Positions 1 to 11,623 are shown, counted from the stretch's first letter. The stretch is DNA of 38,344 bases from an uncultured Clostridia bacterium (GCA_930990665.1 CAKNQN010000015.1:1-38344); one strand, 5' to 3'. Translations and numbers: made by a program. Notes: generated by a model from the letters alone, not told the origin.

Positions 1-3537
<3,537 letters not shown>

Positions 3538-3558
3538 TTCCTCGGATTACAAATTCTG

Positions 3559-3589
3559 TCCCCGCGGCCAAAGGCCGCGGGGATTTTTT
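3559..3589 (+). terminator. Intrinsic terminator of the pyruvate oxidoreductase gene
   Basis: A perfect 11-bp GC-rich stem (3559-3569 with 3573-3583) with an AAA loop is followed by six T residues. It sits just after the stop codon at 3537. Confidence 0.95.
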
Positions 3590-3923
3590 CTGCGGATTTT
3601 GTTATGCCGCTTTGCAGATTTTGGACAGTAAAAACCTCTTAGCTGATTTTGGACGGGAGAAGCATCTCTTTTGCAGATATTTCGGCTTTTGCGGTCCCTT
3701 GCACAAGTCCCTTTGCACAACATCTTTTTTTCGGATCCTTTGATACAGGAAGGCTTTGCGATACGATTTCCTTTATGCATTTCCGGGCATGAAATAAGAG
3801 ACAGCACATCAACCCTTCTGCGGCATAGAAACACCCGTCTTTCCTCACGTACTTTTAACCCAACGCTGCGTTATGAAAGGTACAGGCAAATTTTTCTTAG
3901 AACTGCGTTTTTTCGGATAAGGC
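3590..3923. other. Gene-free AT-richer spacer
   Basis: No convincing gene is visible on either strand; the short open frames here have no ribosome binding site or recognisable product. A loose motif resembling GCAGATTTTGGAC occurs near 3614, 3642 and 3673, too degenerate to interpret. The spacer ends at the DUF975 promoter. Confidence 0.5.
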
Positions 3924-3953
3924 TTGACAAGTGTGACATTCATATCTTATAAT
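3924..3953 (+). promoter_or_regulatory. Sigma-A promoter for the DUF975 gene
   Basis: TTGACA at 3924-3929 and TATAAT at 3948-3953 are separated by 18 bp. Both hexamers are perfect matches to consensus. The start codon lies 27 bases beyond the -10. Confidence 0.9.
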
Positions 3954-3979
3954 AATAGAAAAACATAAGGCGGGAATTT

Positions 3980-4735
3980 ATGATAACACTGCGCGCAAGA
4001 CATTACAGAAGAATTGCGAATCTCAAACTGCGCGGACAACGCGGGACTCTGGCACTGACGCTTCTCATCTATTTTGCAATATGCGGAATATTCTTCCTTC
4101 CTGCATATTTGTCAGCCTTTTTGCCGATTGTACCCGATCTTGTCAAAGCAGCGAATTCATATTATGATTTTCACAGCTTCTTCCGACATGAATTTATAGA
4201 TTTCATGTTCAGCTTCCTCCTCGCTTACCTGCCTTATGCAGCGGGGATTTCCGCTCTTTTAATGTTTTTTTTGGGGGCCTTTTCATTGAGCTTCAAGAGA
4301 ATCGGGCTTTCTCTGGTGCAAGGAGAAAAAATACAGCCGGAAGATCTGTTCAAAGGCTTCAAACATTACATTCCTTCCCTCGTCCTGCATTTTCTCCTGT
4401 CCATTCTGATTTCTCTTTGGTCTCTATTGCTGATCGTTCCGGGTATCGTCATGCACTACTCCTATTCGATGAGTTGGTTTATTTTAGCCGAAAACCCCGG
4501 CATGCCCGTCAATGAAGCGCGGAAAAAATCCATGCAGCTGATGGAAGGCAACAAGGCAAAGCTCTTTTGTCTGGATATGAGCTTTCTCGGCTGGCTCCTT
4601 CTGAGCGCTCTGACGTTCGGGATCCTCCTGCTGTGGGTCATGCCGCGCATACTCACCGCCCATGCTGCCTTCTACCGCAACCTCGTTCCTGCAACTCGGG
4701 ATGAAAAGCCTGTTCAAGTGCAGGCTGAATCCTGA
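3980..4735 (+). CDS. DUF975 family integral membrane protein
   Basis: A 251-residue polytopic membrane protein of unknown function. The start is set by an AAGGCGGG-type ribosome binding site 5-6 bases before ATG 3980. Hydrophobic segments lie near residues 25-50, 75-105, 130-155 and 195-225. The family signature is clear: a basic N-terminus, then LLIVPGIVMHYSYSMSWFIL, then NEARKKSMQLMEGNK, then a WLLLSALTFGILLLWVMP segment, and a final AHAAFYRNL. DUF975 proteins are common single genes in Clostridia and no reaction is known. The gene is monocistronic, with its own consensus promoter upstream and a bidirectional terminator about 100 bases downstream. Confidence 0.9.
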   Translation: MITLRARHYRRIANLKLRGQRGTLALTLLIYFAICGIFFLPAYLSAFLPIVPDLVKAANSYYDFHSFFRHEFIDFMFSFLLAYLPYAAGISALLMFFLGAFSLSFKRIGLSLVQGEKIQPEDLFKGFKHYIPSLVLHFLLSILISLWSLLLIVPGIVMHYSYSMSWFILAENPGMPVNEARKKSMQLMEGNKAKLFCLDMSFLGWLLLSALTFGILLLWVMPRILTAHAAFYRNLVPATRDEKPVQVQAES

Positions 4736-4823
4736 TCATCTTTTCTATCAATCACCTGGTTCCCGCACCGCGGGGAGAAACACAGCCAAATGCAGACAGA
4801 ACTTAATCATCTTTTCTATCAAT
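4735..4823. repeat. 18-bp direct repeat after the DUF975 gene
   Basis: ATCATCTTTTCTATCAAT occurs at 4735-4752, overlapping the stop codon, and again at 4806-4823, running into the terminator stem. The copies are identical and 71 bases apart. This looks like a small duplication of the gene's 3' end. Confidence 0.8.
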
Positions 4824-4858
4824 AAAAAAAGACAGCTGAAAAGCTGTCTTTTTTTATT
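4821..4858. terminator. Bidirectional intrinsic terminator
   Basis: A 17-bp stem (4821-4837 with 4842-4858) with a GAAA loop has an A-run on the left arm and a T-run on the right arm. It can therefore end transcripts from both the DUF975 gene and the converging Nudix operon. Confidence 0.9.
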
Positions 4859-4915
4859 GATTTTTTGCCGCAAATTTCGCGCCCGTCGGGTGCCTTCTGA
4901 ACCGCGCAAACATAT

Positions 4916-5045
4916 TCTTATCGGACAAAGCCTGTTTGAACAGGGCCGCACACCGTAGTCTTACCGTACAGATCCTGTCCGGATAGGGCCTCATTACCAC
5001 AGTCTTATCGGACAAAGCTTTTCCGCATGAGGGCCGCCGACGCTT
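4916..5045. repeat. Three imperfect 43-44 bp tandem repeats
   Basis: Units begin TCTTATCGGACAAAGC at 4916, TCTTACCGTACAGATC at 4959 and TCTTATCGGACAAAGC at 5003. Each carries AGGGCC about 30 bases in. Unit 1 can fold a short stem, CCTGTT with AACAGG. The array fills the space up to the stop of the Nudix gene. Confidence 0.7.
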
Positions 5046-5454
5046 ACTGTCTCTTTTCCACTTGAAAAGTTTTCAGCGCCTCCACGGCGGGGGCGTCGGC
5101 GGGCGCCCAAGCGGATGCGTCCAGCTGTGAGAGCGGAAGCCATTCGAGAGATTCATGCTCCGTATTGCAGAAGGCAGAGCAAAATTGGCACAAAAAAGTG
5201 TATAACGTGATGGTAAAATCGGGATATTCGTGCTCAAGCGTCAGAAACGGGCGCAGAATGCGAATGTTTGCACGCAGCTCCTCTTTGATCTCGCGGATGA
5301 GCGCCGCTTCCCTTTCTTCGCCCGGTTCGATCTTGCCGCCCGCAAACTCGTATTTATGCGCCACGTACGGGTATTTGCTTTCCCCGCGCTTTGCGGCAAG
5401 GACCTTGCCCTCCTCTATAACGACCGCCCCGACCACTTCAAGATGTTTTTTCAT
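5044..5454 (-). CDS. Nudix hydrolase, MutT/CTP pyrophosphohydrolase type
   Basis: A cytoplasmic 136-residue enzyme that cleaves nucleoside triphosphates, possibly oxidised or non-canonical ones, to the monophosphate and pyrophosphate. The Nudix box is complete: Gly40, Glu46, then Arg54-Glu55-Ile-Lys-Glu58-Glu59, which supplies the metal ligands. The N-terminal KKHLEVVGAVVIEEGKVLAAKR and the YEFAGGKIEPGE stretch resemble the (d)NTP pyrophosphohydrolase subgroup (YpwG/MutT-like). It is the last gene of a minus-strand operon, 16 bases after the alpha/beta hydrolase. Exact substrate cannot be told from sequence. Confidence 0.93.
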   Translation of the reverse strand: MKKHLEVVGAVVIEEGKVLAAKRGESKYPYVAHKYEFAGGKIEPGEEREAALIREIKEELRANIRILRPFLTLEHEYPDFTITLYTFLCQFCSAFCNTEHESLEWLPLSQLDASAWAPADAPAVEALKTFQVEKRQ

Positions 5455-5470
5455 GTATGTATTCCCGCAA

Positions 5471-6448
5471 TCAGTTTTCCTTACTTTGCCCGCCGAGCGC
5501 CTCTTGAAGAGCTGCGCTCACTTCTTTCCCCCATTTTTCCGGTTCCTCGAAGATGGGCGAATGGGCGGATTCGGCAAAGGAGATCCACTTTTTGAAGGGC
5601 GCATCCAGGCGGTCAAACCACGCCGAAGCGATCTTCGTGGGCGTGTTGTAATCGTGTTCGCCCTGCGTGACGATGACAGGGACCGACAGGTGCGTGACAT
5701 CCAAAAAACTGACCGCCACCACGTCGTTCCAAAGTTTTTTGGAAAGATACAGGCCGCCCTTCGCGTACTTTACAACGTCTGCAAGGGTATATTCGGGTGT
5801 CTTCAAGAGGGGCAGGAGAAGGGAGCGCAGCATCCCCTCCCGCTTTTTGTACGTTCCGCCGCCGAACTTCGAAAGATAATTGCGCTGTGTCATCATCGCC
5901 TTGTCCGAAGGATACCGGCCGTTTACGGGGCTGATACCCGAAAGCGCCTTCATCGCCTTTTTATCGCCCAGCCGCTCCGCTTCGCGCACGCAGAACCGAT
6001 ACGATTCCAGTTCGTTTTCGCTGCCGTCGATGAACATGCCCTGTGCGACATACGCTGCAATCTTTTCCGGGCAGCGCCGCGCGAGAAAAGTGCCGATCAC
6101 GGTGCCCCAACTGTGCGCCGCCACGATGATCTTTTCCGTACGGAACCGTGCACGCAGAAGATCGAGGAGCGCCTCGGCGTCGTCGACATACGTCTGTACG
6201 GAAAGCGGCTGCTTTTCAATGTCCTTGGTATAGCTTTTGCCCGAACCCCGCTGATCCCAGCATACCATGGTGTATTCTTGTGCGAGGCGGGACTGATTTT
6301 TTAGCACGAAATGCCTGTCGCAGACCCCGGGCCCGCCGTGCAAAAAGAGCAAGACGGGAAGTCCCTCTTTCGCCGCGCGGATGCGGATGTTCTGCCGGTC
6401 GCCGCGCACAGAGACAAACTCGCTCGTGTCGATCAGATATTTTTCCAT
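5471..6448 (-). CDS. Alpha/beta hydrolase, proline iminopeptidase-like
   Basis: A 325-residue soluble alpha/beta hydrolase. The oxyanion-hole motif HGGPG is at residues 37-41 and is followed by WDQRGSGKS, both typical of the S33 prolyl aminopeptidase branch. The catalytic triad can be read as Ser113 in AAHSWGT, Asp266 in TQGEHDYNTP and His296 in AESAHSPIF. Related enzymes remove N-terminal proline or hydrolyse esters and amides, so peptidase activity is inferred rather than shown. It starts 1 base after the upstream amidohydrolase stop, which indicates translational coupling, and it is followed closely by the Nudix gene. Confidence 0.88.
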   Translation of the reverse strand: MEKYLIDTSEFVSVRGDRQNIRIRAAKEGLPVLLFLHGGPGVCDRHFVLKNQSRLAQEYTMVCWDQRGSGKSYTKDIEKQPLSVQTYVDDAEALLDLLRARFRTEKIIVAAHSWGTVIGTFLARRCPEKIAAYVAQGMFIDGSENELESYRFCVREAERLGDKKAMKALSGISPVNGRYPSDKAMMTQRNYLSKFGGGTYKKREGMLRSLLLPLLKTPEYTLADVVKYAKGGLYLSKKLWNDVVAVSFLDVTHLSVPVIVTQGEHDYNTPTKIASAWFDRLDAPFKKWISFAESAHSPIFEEPEKWGKEVSAALQEALGGQSKEN

Positions 6449-6449
6449 T

Positions 6450-7781
6450 TTACAACTCCTCCGTCAATCGATCCAGCTGCGCCTCGATCGCAGGGAGGCG
6501 CTTAGGCTTCGGATGAGAAATGAATCGGCCCTGGGCAAACATACAATCAATATCGCGAAGAGCGGTCAGATCGGCGATCGGGTTCCCCTCCAAAAGCAGG
6601 ATATCCGCACTCTTGCCCTCTCTGATCGATCCCGTCTCATCCCCGACGCCAAGAATGCGCGCATTGCCGAGCGTCGCGGTATAGAGCGCCTCCGCCGCAG
6701 AGATATTCATGCACTTTTCAAACCAGAGCACTTCCCGCCACATATTGTACTGCGTGCAGAAGGGACAGGAAGCATCCGTACCGATCCCAACGGCGATGCC
6801 CGCCGCCGCGGCCTGCGCGGCGCCGTCGATCATGCCCTGCATGACCACTTCGGAGTTGTACGAAGCAGCCTCTCCGAGCTTTGTCACCTCGTGCGGCAGC
6901 CTCGCGCAGGGAAGAGCAGGCGAACAGGTGACCACCTGCGCTCCCTTCCTTTCCCGAAGAAGCCGAACGCTCTCTTCCGTGAGCGGCGCGCCGTGCTCGA
7001 TGGTGTCCACGCCGCCGATCGCGGCGAGTTCCGCGCCCGCCTTGCTCTGTACATGCGCGGCGACCTTTTTTCCGAGCGCGTGCGCGCGAGAGCAGACGGC
7101 GCTGACCTGCGCCTGCGTCATTTTGACCTCGCCGGGTTCTCCCCGCTTTTTCGCGTCCATCACACCGCCCGTGATGCAGATCTTAATGAAATCCGCCCCT
7201 TCGGTCACATTCTTTTCGACGAGTTTTTCAAACTCCTCCGGCGTTTCGGCCGTGCGAGCGAAGGTTCCCGCCCCGTGACCGCCGGGCGCCGTGATCGCCA
7301 TGCCCGATACAAACATGCGAAGCCCCGCCGCCGCACCCTTGCCGGCATCCGTCTTGCGTTTGAGCGCGATATCCGAACCGAACAGATCCCCCACCGCGCG
7401 CAGCGTGGTGACGCCGGACAAAAGCTCGTTCCTGGCGGAATTTTCCACCATCGCCGCAAGGATCCTGCGGCCGAGCGCCGTGTGGATAAAGGCGAGCAGG
7501 CGCTGCTGCGCCTTGCCCCCGCCCAAGGCTTTGCTCGGCCGGCCCGTTCCGAACAGGTGCACGTGCAGGTTGACAAGACCCGGCACCGCAAACTTGCCGG
7601 CGCCGTTCACCGTCTTATATCCGTCCGCCCTGCCATGCTCATCTTTGTCGGCCTGCGCGTTTTCGCCGGAAGGGACGATCTTTTCGATCTTTCCGCCGCG
7701 GATATACACGTCCGTGTGCGGAAGGAGAGCACAGCCGTTTTCTACGTCGATCACGGTGCAATCGCATATTTTGTACTGCAT
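6450..7781 (-). CDS. Metal-dependent amidohydrolase (imidazolonepropionase / Xaa-Pro dipeptidase-like)
   Basis: A 443-residue TIM-barrel amidohydrolase. ATG at 7781 is chosen because GGGGAGAA precedes it and the family's N-terminus begins here; the open frame extends further upstream without similarity. Metal-binding HVH is at residues 73-75 (GLVNLHVHLFG). Later come GADFIKICITGGV, AAHVQSKAG, GVDTIEHGAPL and the last Asp ligand in GIGTDAS. This arrangement is that of the subgroup related to Xaa-Pro dipeptidases and imidazolonepropionase. Paired with a proline iminopeptidase-like hydrolase, a role in dipeptide or cyclic amide breakdown is plausible but inferred. It is first in a three-gene operon. 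Confidence 0.9.
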   Translation of the reverse strand: MQYKICDCTVIDVENGCALLPHTDVYIRGGKIEKIVPSGENAQADKDEHGRADGYKTVNGAGKFAVPGLVNLHVHLFGTGRPSKALGGGKAQQRLLAFIHTALGRRILAAMVENSARNELLSGVTTLRAVGDLFGSDIALKRKTDAGKGAAAGLRMFVSGMAITAPGGHGAGTFARTAETPEEFEKLVEKNVTEGADFIKICITGGVMDAKKRGEPGEVKMTQAQVSAVCSRAHALGKKVAAHVQSKAGAELAAIGGVDTIEHGAPLTEESVRLLRERKGAQVVTCSPALPCARLPHEVTKLGEAASYNSEVVMQGMIDGAAQAAAAGIAVGIGTDASCPFCTQYNMWREVLWFEKCMNISAAEALYTATLGNARILGVGDETGSIREGKSADILLLEGNPIADLTALRDIDCMFAQGRFISHPKPKRLPAIEAQLDRLTEEL

Positions 7782-7859
7782 ATTTCTCCCCGCCTGCCGA
7801 CTGAAAGTGCATTCGCCCCGGCAGGCTCTTTTTTCGGTTTTGTCCGCTTTTTCCCTTCC

Positions 7860-7888
7860 ATTATAGCACCGCCCCGCCATCGACGCAA
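7860..7888 (-). promoter_or_regulatory. Promoter of the amidohydrolase operon
   Basis: On the minus strand TTGCGT (7883-7888) and a perfect TATAAT (7860-7865) are 17 bp apart. The -10 lies about 80 bases before the amidohydrolase start. Confidence 0.7.
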
Positions 7889-7954
7889 GCAAACAAAACA
7901 AAATTCTTTGCCGCATAAGTCGGATGCGTATCCTTCTCCAAAAAGAAAAAGTGC

Positions 7955-7987
7955 AACAGAAAAGCGGCGCCCTGACTAGGGCGCCGC
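7955..7987 (-). terminator. Intrinsic terminator after spoVAC
   Basis: A perfect 10-bp stem (7964-7973 with 7978-7987) with a 4-nt loop is followed in minus orientation by a short T-run. It lies 16 bases beyond the spoVAC stop. Confidence 0.8.
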
Positions 7988-8002
7988 AAAGAGGCTGTGT
8001 AT

Positions 8003-8503
8003 TCACAATCCGAGAAAATAATAGATGAGCCCGACGACCGCGCCCGACACCACGCCGAAGACGATGATCGGCCCCGCCACCGTAAACATTTTGGCGGCAA
8101 GCCCGGTGATCAGGCCTTCCGATTTGAATTCGAGAGCGGGCGACGCGACCGAGTTCGCAAAGCCCGTGATGGGTACGATGGAACCCGCCCCCGCCGCTTT
8201 GCCGATGCGGTCATACACGCCGAGGCCGGTAAGAAAACATCCGAGAAAAATGAGCGACATGGAGACCGCCCCCGCCAACTCGTCTCCGGATAGGCCGAGC
8301 GCCGTTTCAAACACGGTGCGCAGAAACTGCCCGATACAGCAGATCAGTCCGCCTACGATAAAGGCGCGATAGCAGTTATGGAAATGCTTCGTGGGCTGGG
8401 CAAATGAACGGACATAGGCGAGGTAGTTTTCATTCACATACGGGTTGGTCTGCGTGTTTTGTCCGCCCTGCGCGCGGCCGCCCGCCTTTTCAGCGCCCTG
8501 CAC
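8003..8503 (-). CDS. spoVAC: Stage V sporulation protein AC
   Basis: An integral membrane protein of the forespore inner membrane. In the SpoVA complex it helps move dipicolinic acid into the spore and, in Bacillus, acts as a mechanosensitive channel during germination. The 166-residue product has the family core: AFIVGGLICCIGQ, LTGLGVYDRIGKAAGAGSIVPITGFANS, then ALEFKSEGLITGLAAKMFTVAGPII. It uses a GTG start at 8503, preceded by GGGAGGAAA at good spacing. Unlike in most Firmicutes, no spoVAD or spoVAE lies beside it; the flanking genes are a terminator on one side and a LURP-one-like gene on the other. Confidence 0.95.
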   Translation of the reverse strand: MQGAEKAGGRAQGGQNTQTNPYVNENYLAYVRSFAQPTKHFHNCYRAFIVGGLICCIGQFLRTVFETALGLSGDELAGAVSMSLIFLGCFLTGLGVYDRIGKAAGAGSIVPITGFANSVASPALEFKSEGLITGLAAKMFTVAGPIIVFGVVSGAVVGLIYYFLGL

Positions 8504-8579
8504 GGTTCTTTTCCTCCCGCCGCGAAAAAGCGGAAAAACAGCTCTCGCGCTCGTCGCGCGTCTTCACTTCGTCTGCCAT
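8490..8579 (-). CDS. Candidate 29-residue ORF overlapping the spoVAC start
   Basis: ATG at 8579 opens a charged 29-codon frame (begins MADEVKTRDERES) that ends inside the start of spoVAC, overlapping it by 14 bases. The candidate ribosome binding site GAAAGAGAG lies in the loop of a 7-bp hairpin (8580-8602). No family is recognised. It may be a translated leader that couples to spoVAC, or simply untranslated leader. Confidence 0.25.
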   Translation of the reverse strand: MADEVKTRDERESCFSAFSRREEKNRAGR

Positions 8580-8602
8580 GGGGTATCTCTCTTTCATACC
8601 CC

Positions 8603-8632
8603 TATTTTTGCTCTTTTGCCCCCGATTTATGC
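8603..8632 (-). promoter_or_regulatory. Possible sigma-G/F-type promoter for spoVAC
   Basis: Minus strand GCATA (8628-8632) and CAAAAATA (8603-8610) are 17 bp apart, resembling forespore sigma factor elements. The match at -10 is partial. The assignment leans on the known forespore expression of spoVA genes. Confidence 0.3.
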
Positions 8633-8654
8633 GGACAAAAAAATTTTCCGCCGC

Positions 8655-9137
8655 TCAGTCGTGCTTTTTGTCCGTGATGTTGTCGATCGCGATAACAAGG
8701 GCGATCAGAAAGGGAAGATCTTGCGGTTCCGCATCCAGTTCAAAGGCGTCCCGAATGAAGGTGATCTGCCGACGGATCGTGCCGATCACGTCGCCGTTGC
8801 GCAGAATCTGACAATTGAGGCCGAAAAATTTCCCCTGCACTTTGATCTCATCCGCATATCCCGTCACGAAATACTCGCTGTGGACATTGAACCACTTGTC
8901 TTTCACCGTGGCGATCTTAGTTCCCGTCCCGTCATAAATATACGCCTTATGTACGAAAAAATTCAGCCACTTATTCCGAATCTTGAAAAGACGATTGCCC
9001 TGCATATCGCAGACATATTTCACGCGCGTGACACTGACCGCTCTGCCCTTGACATGAAAGACGGGCTGCTGGTTTTCATCCAGCACGTCCGACCCGCCGC
9101 CGAGAGAGAGCAGCTTGTTCCTGATATACACTTTCAT
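8655..9137 (-). CDS. LURP-one-related / YxjI family protein
   Basis: A 160-residue soluble protein with the Tubby C-terminal-like beta-barrel of the LURP-one-related (YxjI) family. The repeated pattern is visible: KLLSLGGGSDVLDENQQPVFHVKG, GNRLFKIRNKWLNFFVHKAYIYD, KIATVKDKWFN and GLNCQILRNGDVIGTIRRQ. It ends with the expected hydrophobic helix, PFLIALVIAIDNI. Molecular function in bacteria is unknown; members may bind lipid at the membrane. It follows the membrane protein at 9165-9671 by 27 bases and is likely in the same transcript. Confidence 0.88.
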   Translation of the reverse strand: MKVYIRNKLLSLGGGSDVLDENQQPVFHVKGRAVSVTRVKYVCDMQGNRLFKIRNKWLNFFVHKAYIYDGTGTKIATVKDKWFNVHSEYFVTGYADEIKVQGKFFGLNCQILRNGDVIGTIRRQITFIRDAFELDAEPQDLPFLIALVIAIDNITDKKHD

Positions 9138-9164
9138 AATCTTTCCTCCCTTGAGATTTTACCC

Positions 9165-9671
9165 TTACAGGGCTTTGGCAAGAAAATATCCCGCCACGAA
9201 AGCGAGCACAAGCCACACCACGATCTTAAAGGCCAGCAAGATCCGCCTGCGGCGCCTGGCGATCCGATCGAGCGTCCATACGTTTGCCGCTTCATAGACG
9301 GGCATATTTGTCTCAAACTCCGCCGCCCGCTGCTGCGGACGCGCAGGGTAAAAGATGACGGAAAGGTCCGTCCTTTCTGCGAGCATCACTTTCAGCCGAA
9401 CGTCCGGCACAAGACACGCACGGTTATACGGCGGATTAAAGATGCCGAATACGCTGACAACAAAGGAGATCAGCGCGTACAGCCACCACAGCGGCAATCG
9501 AAGTTCGAGGAGCGAAAAAACGCAGATCTCTGCCTCCGGCCGCGCCGTCTGCACCGTCGCCTCATAGGAACCGAACTCGTTCTTCACACATTTGACCGAC
9601 TCCCCGTCTACGGCGATACGCGGCATACTTTTCCGGTCGACCCCGCGAATTTTGATATGAAGCGTATTCAT
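9165..9671 (-). CDS. Hypothetical two-pass membrane protein
   Basis: Not recognised as a named family. The 168-residue product has a beta-rich N-terminal part of about 60 residues, a hydrophobic segment at about 61-78 (LWWLYALISFVVSVFGIF), a central soluble stretch, an arginine-rich RRRRR patch and a C-terminal helix at about 148-168. The basic patch before the last helix suggests the middle region faces the cytoplasm. Its ATG overlaps the stop of the preceding gene by 4 bases (ATGA), so the two are probably translationally coupled. Confidence 0.75.
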   Translation of the reverse strand: MNTLHIKIRGVDRKSMPRIAVDGESVKCVKNEFGSYEATVQTARPEAEICVFSLLELRLPLWWLYALISFVVSVFGIFNPPYNRACLVPDVRLKVMLAERTDLSVIFYPARPQQRAAEFETNMPVYEAANVWTLDRIARRRRRILLAFKIVVWLVLAFVAGYFLAKAL

Positions 9672-10105
9672 CGTCCCCCTCCCCCGACCACAACAAAGAT
9701 CGCGATGAGCGTAAAGACGATCACAAGTCCGGAAAGGACGAGCCGCCCCGTATGCCGCACCGATTTATCGGTGAGCAGCAACAGAAAGGAGACCACCGCC
9801 CCGCCGATGGCGAGCGCCGCAAAATAAGAGAAATTTTTCAGGAAAAATGTGCTGATCTCCGCCGAGACCTGCATGACCGACATGAGTTTGTCGAAAAATC
9901 CGGGCACCATCGCGAAGATGAGGCCGACCGTCATCACGATGATGATCAGCCCGACAAGAAAGATCATCGCCGTGGCGGCAAATGCCAGGATCCCGCACAG
10001 ACTGCACACCAACCCCACGACCGAAAGGTTGGAAAAGATCTTTCCCAACCGCACGGCAAATAGTCTGAGACCCAGGCCGCCCGGCCCGGTTTGCAGAGAC
10101 CGCAT
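9668..10105 (-). CDS. Hypothetical four-helix membrane protein
   Basis: A 145-residue, very hydrophobic protein of unknown function. ATG 10105 is chosen because AGGGGGAAAA precedes it. The longer open frame upstream overlaps the symporter's end and has no site. Membrane helices are visible at about residues 25-50, 52-75, 90-112 and 118-142, ending in VVVGGGGR. It is 35 bases downstream of the NSS symporter and overlaps the next gene by 4 bases, so the symporter and the following two or three small genes look like one transcript. Confidence 0.75.
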   Translation of the reverse strand: MRSLQTGPGGLGLRLFAVRLGKIFSNLSVVGLVCSLCGILAFAATAMIFLVGLIIIVMTVGLIFAMVPGFFDKLMSVMQVSAEISTFFLKNFSYFAALAIGGAVVSFLLLLTDKSVRHTGRLVLSGLVIVFTLIAIFVVVGGGGR

Positions 10106-10140
10106 ATTCTTTTTTCCCCCTATTTTTTCTGAAACTTTGT

Positions 10141-11571
10141 TTACAGCGTGATCAGGACGCCGCTGATGAGAATGGCCGCCATGCACACGGGCGCAATGTA
10201 GCGGACCATGATCTTATAATACATTCTGTATCCCTTTTTGCGGATGCCGATCTCGTCGATCAGCGATTCGGTATCCGTAAAAAATCCGGCCAGTATACAG
10301 GTGATGATCGCGACGATCGGCATGAGAATACTGTTGGAAAAGTAGTCGAAGAGATCGAGGATCCCCTTGTTGCCGATGTGGACCATACTCAGCACACCAA
10401 ACCCGAGCGAGGAAAGGGTGCCTAGGACGAGCATGACGGCGAAAACGATGAGGCACGCGACCCAGCGTTTGAGCCGGCAATTCTCGCGCAGAACGGCCAC
10501 GATCGTCTCCACCAGCGAGATAGACGAAGTGAGTGCTGCGAAAAATACAAGCAGAAAGAACACGACGCCCACGATCCTGCCCCCCGGCATGGAGTTGAAC
10601 ATGTTCGGCAACACCACAAACATGAGCGAAGGGCCCGATTGTTTCATCGCCTCGTTTGCGATCTCCGTCGTAGCGGAGCCTGCAAAGATGGAGGGTATGA
10701 CGATCATCGCCGCAAAGATGGCAAAAAGCGTGTCGCAGATGGAGATCTGCCGCGCGGACGAGCCGATGCTTGCCTCCTTCTTCATGTAGGAGCCGAAGGT
10801 GATCATGATGCCCATGGCCAGCGACATCGAGTAAAACAACTGTCCCAGCGCCGCGAGGAAGGTTTCAAACCTCAAATCGCCGAAGTTGGGAACGAACAGC
10901 CTTTTCAAACCCTCGGCGGCACCCGGCTGGCAGCAGGCATAAACGGCCAGCGCCACGGCAAGAATTGCGAGCGCGGGCATGAGAATCTTGCTGACGCGTT
11001 CGATGCCCTTTTGCACCCCGAACACGACCACCGCCACGGTGGCACCCGCAAAGATCAGAAAGAATACGAGCGGCTGCCAGGCATTCGCCGAAAACGACGC
11101 AAAGTACGCGGCGGTATCTGCCCCCGCGCCGACCAGCGCGGAATCGCCGACGGCAAACGCCCAGATATATTTCGTCACCCAGCCGCCGATAACGCTGTAA
11201 TAGGGCACGATGATGATGGGCACCGCAAGACATACAAACCCGAACCAACGGAACTTCCCGTTGAGCGACGAAAACGCGCCGATCACGCTCTTGCCCGTCT
11301 TTCTGCCGATGGCGATTTCCAGCGTGAGCAGCGTAAAACCGAAGGTGACGGCGAGCACGATGTACACCAGCAAAAACATACCGCCGCCGTATTTTGCGGC
11401 GAGATAGGGAAAGCGCCATAGGTTGCCAAGCCCCACCGCCGATCCGGCAGCAGCAAGCACAAAGCCGATCTTACTGGAAAAGCCATGCTTCTTGACCGGC
11501 GTTCCCCCTCCTTCTGCCGCGGGCATCTCCTCCGCGATCTCCCCGATGATGGGCGTATCTTCCTCTCTCAT
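10141..11571 (-). CDS. Sodium-dependent transporter of the NSS (SNF) family
   Basis: A secondary transporter that couples sodium entry to uptake of an amino acid or similar solute across the cell membrane. The 476-residue product has the family signature at its first helix, GFVLAAAGSAVGLGNLWRFPYLAAKYGGG, containing the sodium and substrate site. About 11-12 further helices fit a LeuT fold. ATG 11571 is chosen over an upstream frame because the preceding AAGAGGT is a reasonable ribosome binding site and the acidic N-tail is typical. Substrate cannot be told; bacterial relatives carry tryptophan, tyrosine or branched amino acids. Confidence 0.93.
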   Translation of the reverse strand: MREEDTPIIGEIAEEMPAAEGGGTPVKKHGFSSKIGFVLAAAGSAVGLGNLWRFPYLAAKYGGGMFLLVYIVLAVTFGFTLLTLEIAIGRKTGKSVIGAFSSLNGKFRWFGFVCLAVPIIIVPYYSVIGGWVTKYIWAFAVGDSALVGAGADTAAYFASFSANAWQPLVFFLIFAGATVAVVVFGVQKGIERVSKILMPALAILAVALAVYACCQPGAAEGLKRLFVPNFGDLRFETFLAALGQLFYSMSLAMGIMITFGSYMKKEASIGSSARQISICDTLFAIFAAMIVIPSIFAGSATTEIANEAMKQSGPSLMFVVLPNMFNSMPGGRIVGVVFFLLVFFAALTSSISLVETIVAVLRENCRLKRWVACLIVFAVMLVLGTLSSLGFGVLSMVHIGNKGILDLFDYFSNSILMPIVAIITCILAGFFTDTESLIDEIGIRKKGYRMYYKIMVRYIAPVCMAAILISGVLITL

Positions 11572-11623
11572 AGTACCTCTTAAAAATGTTGTTGCTCTTT
11601 TCCGCGAAAAACGGATTTGCGCC

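Noticed and set aside
6381-7979. A 532-codon plus-strand frame
   Set aside because: Antisense to the amidohydrolase, with shadow-like composition and no start signals. The minus-strand gene has complete catalytic motifs.
8445-9827. A 460-codon plus-strand frame
   Set aside because: It runs antisense across three minus-strand genes and their spacers, and no domain is recognisable.
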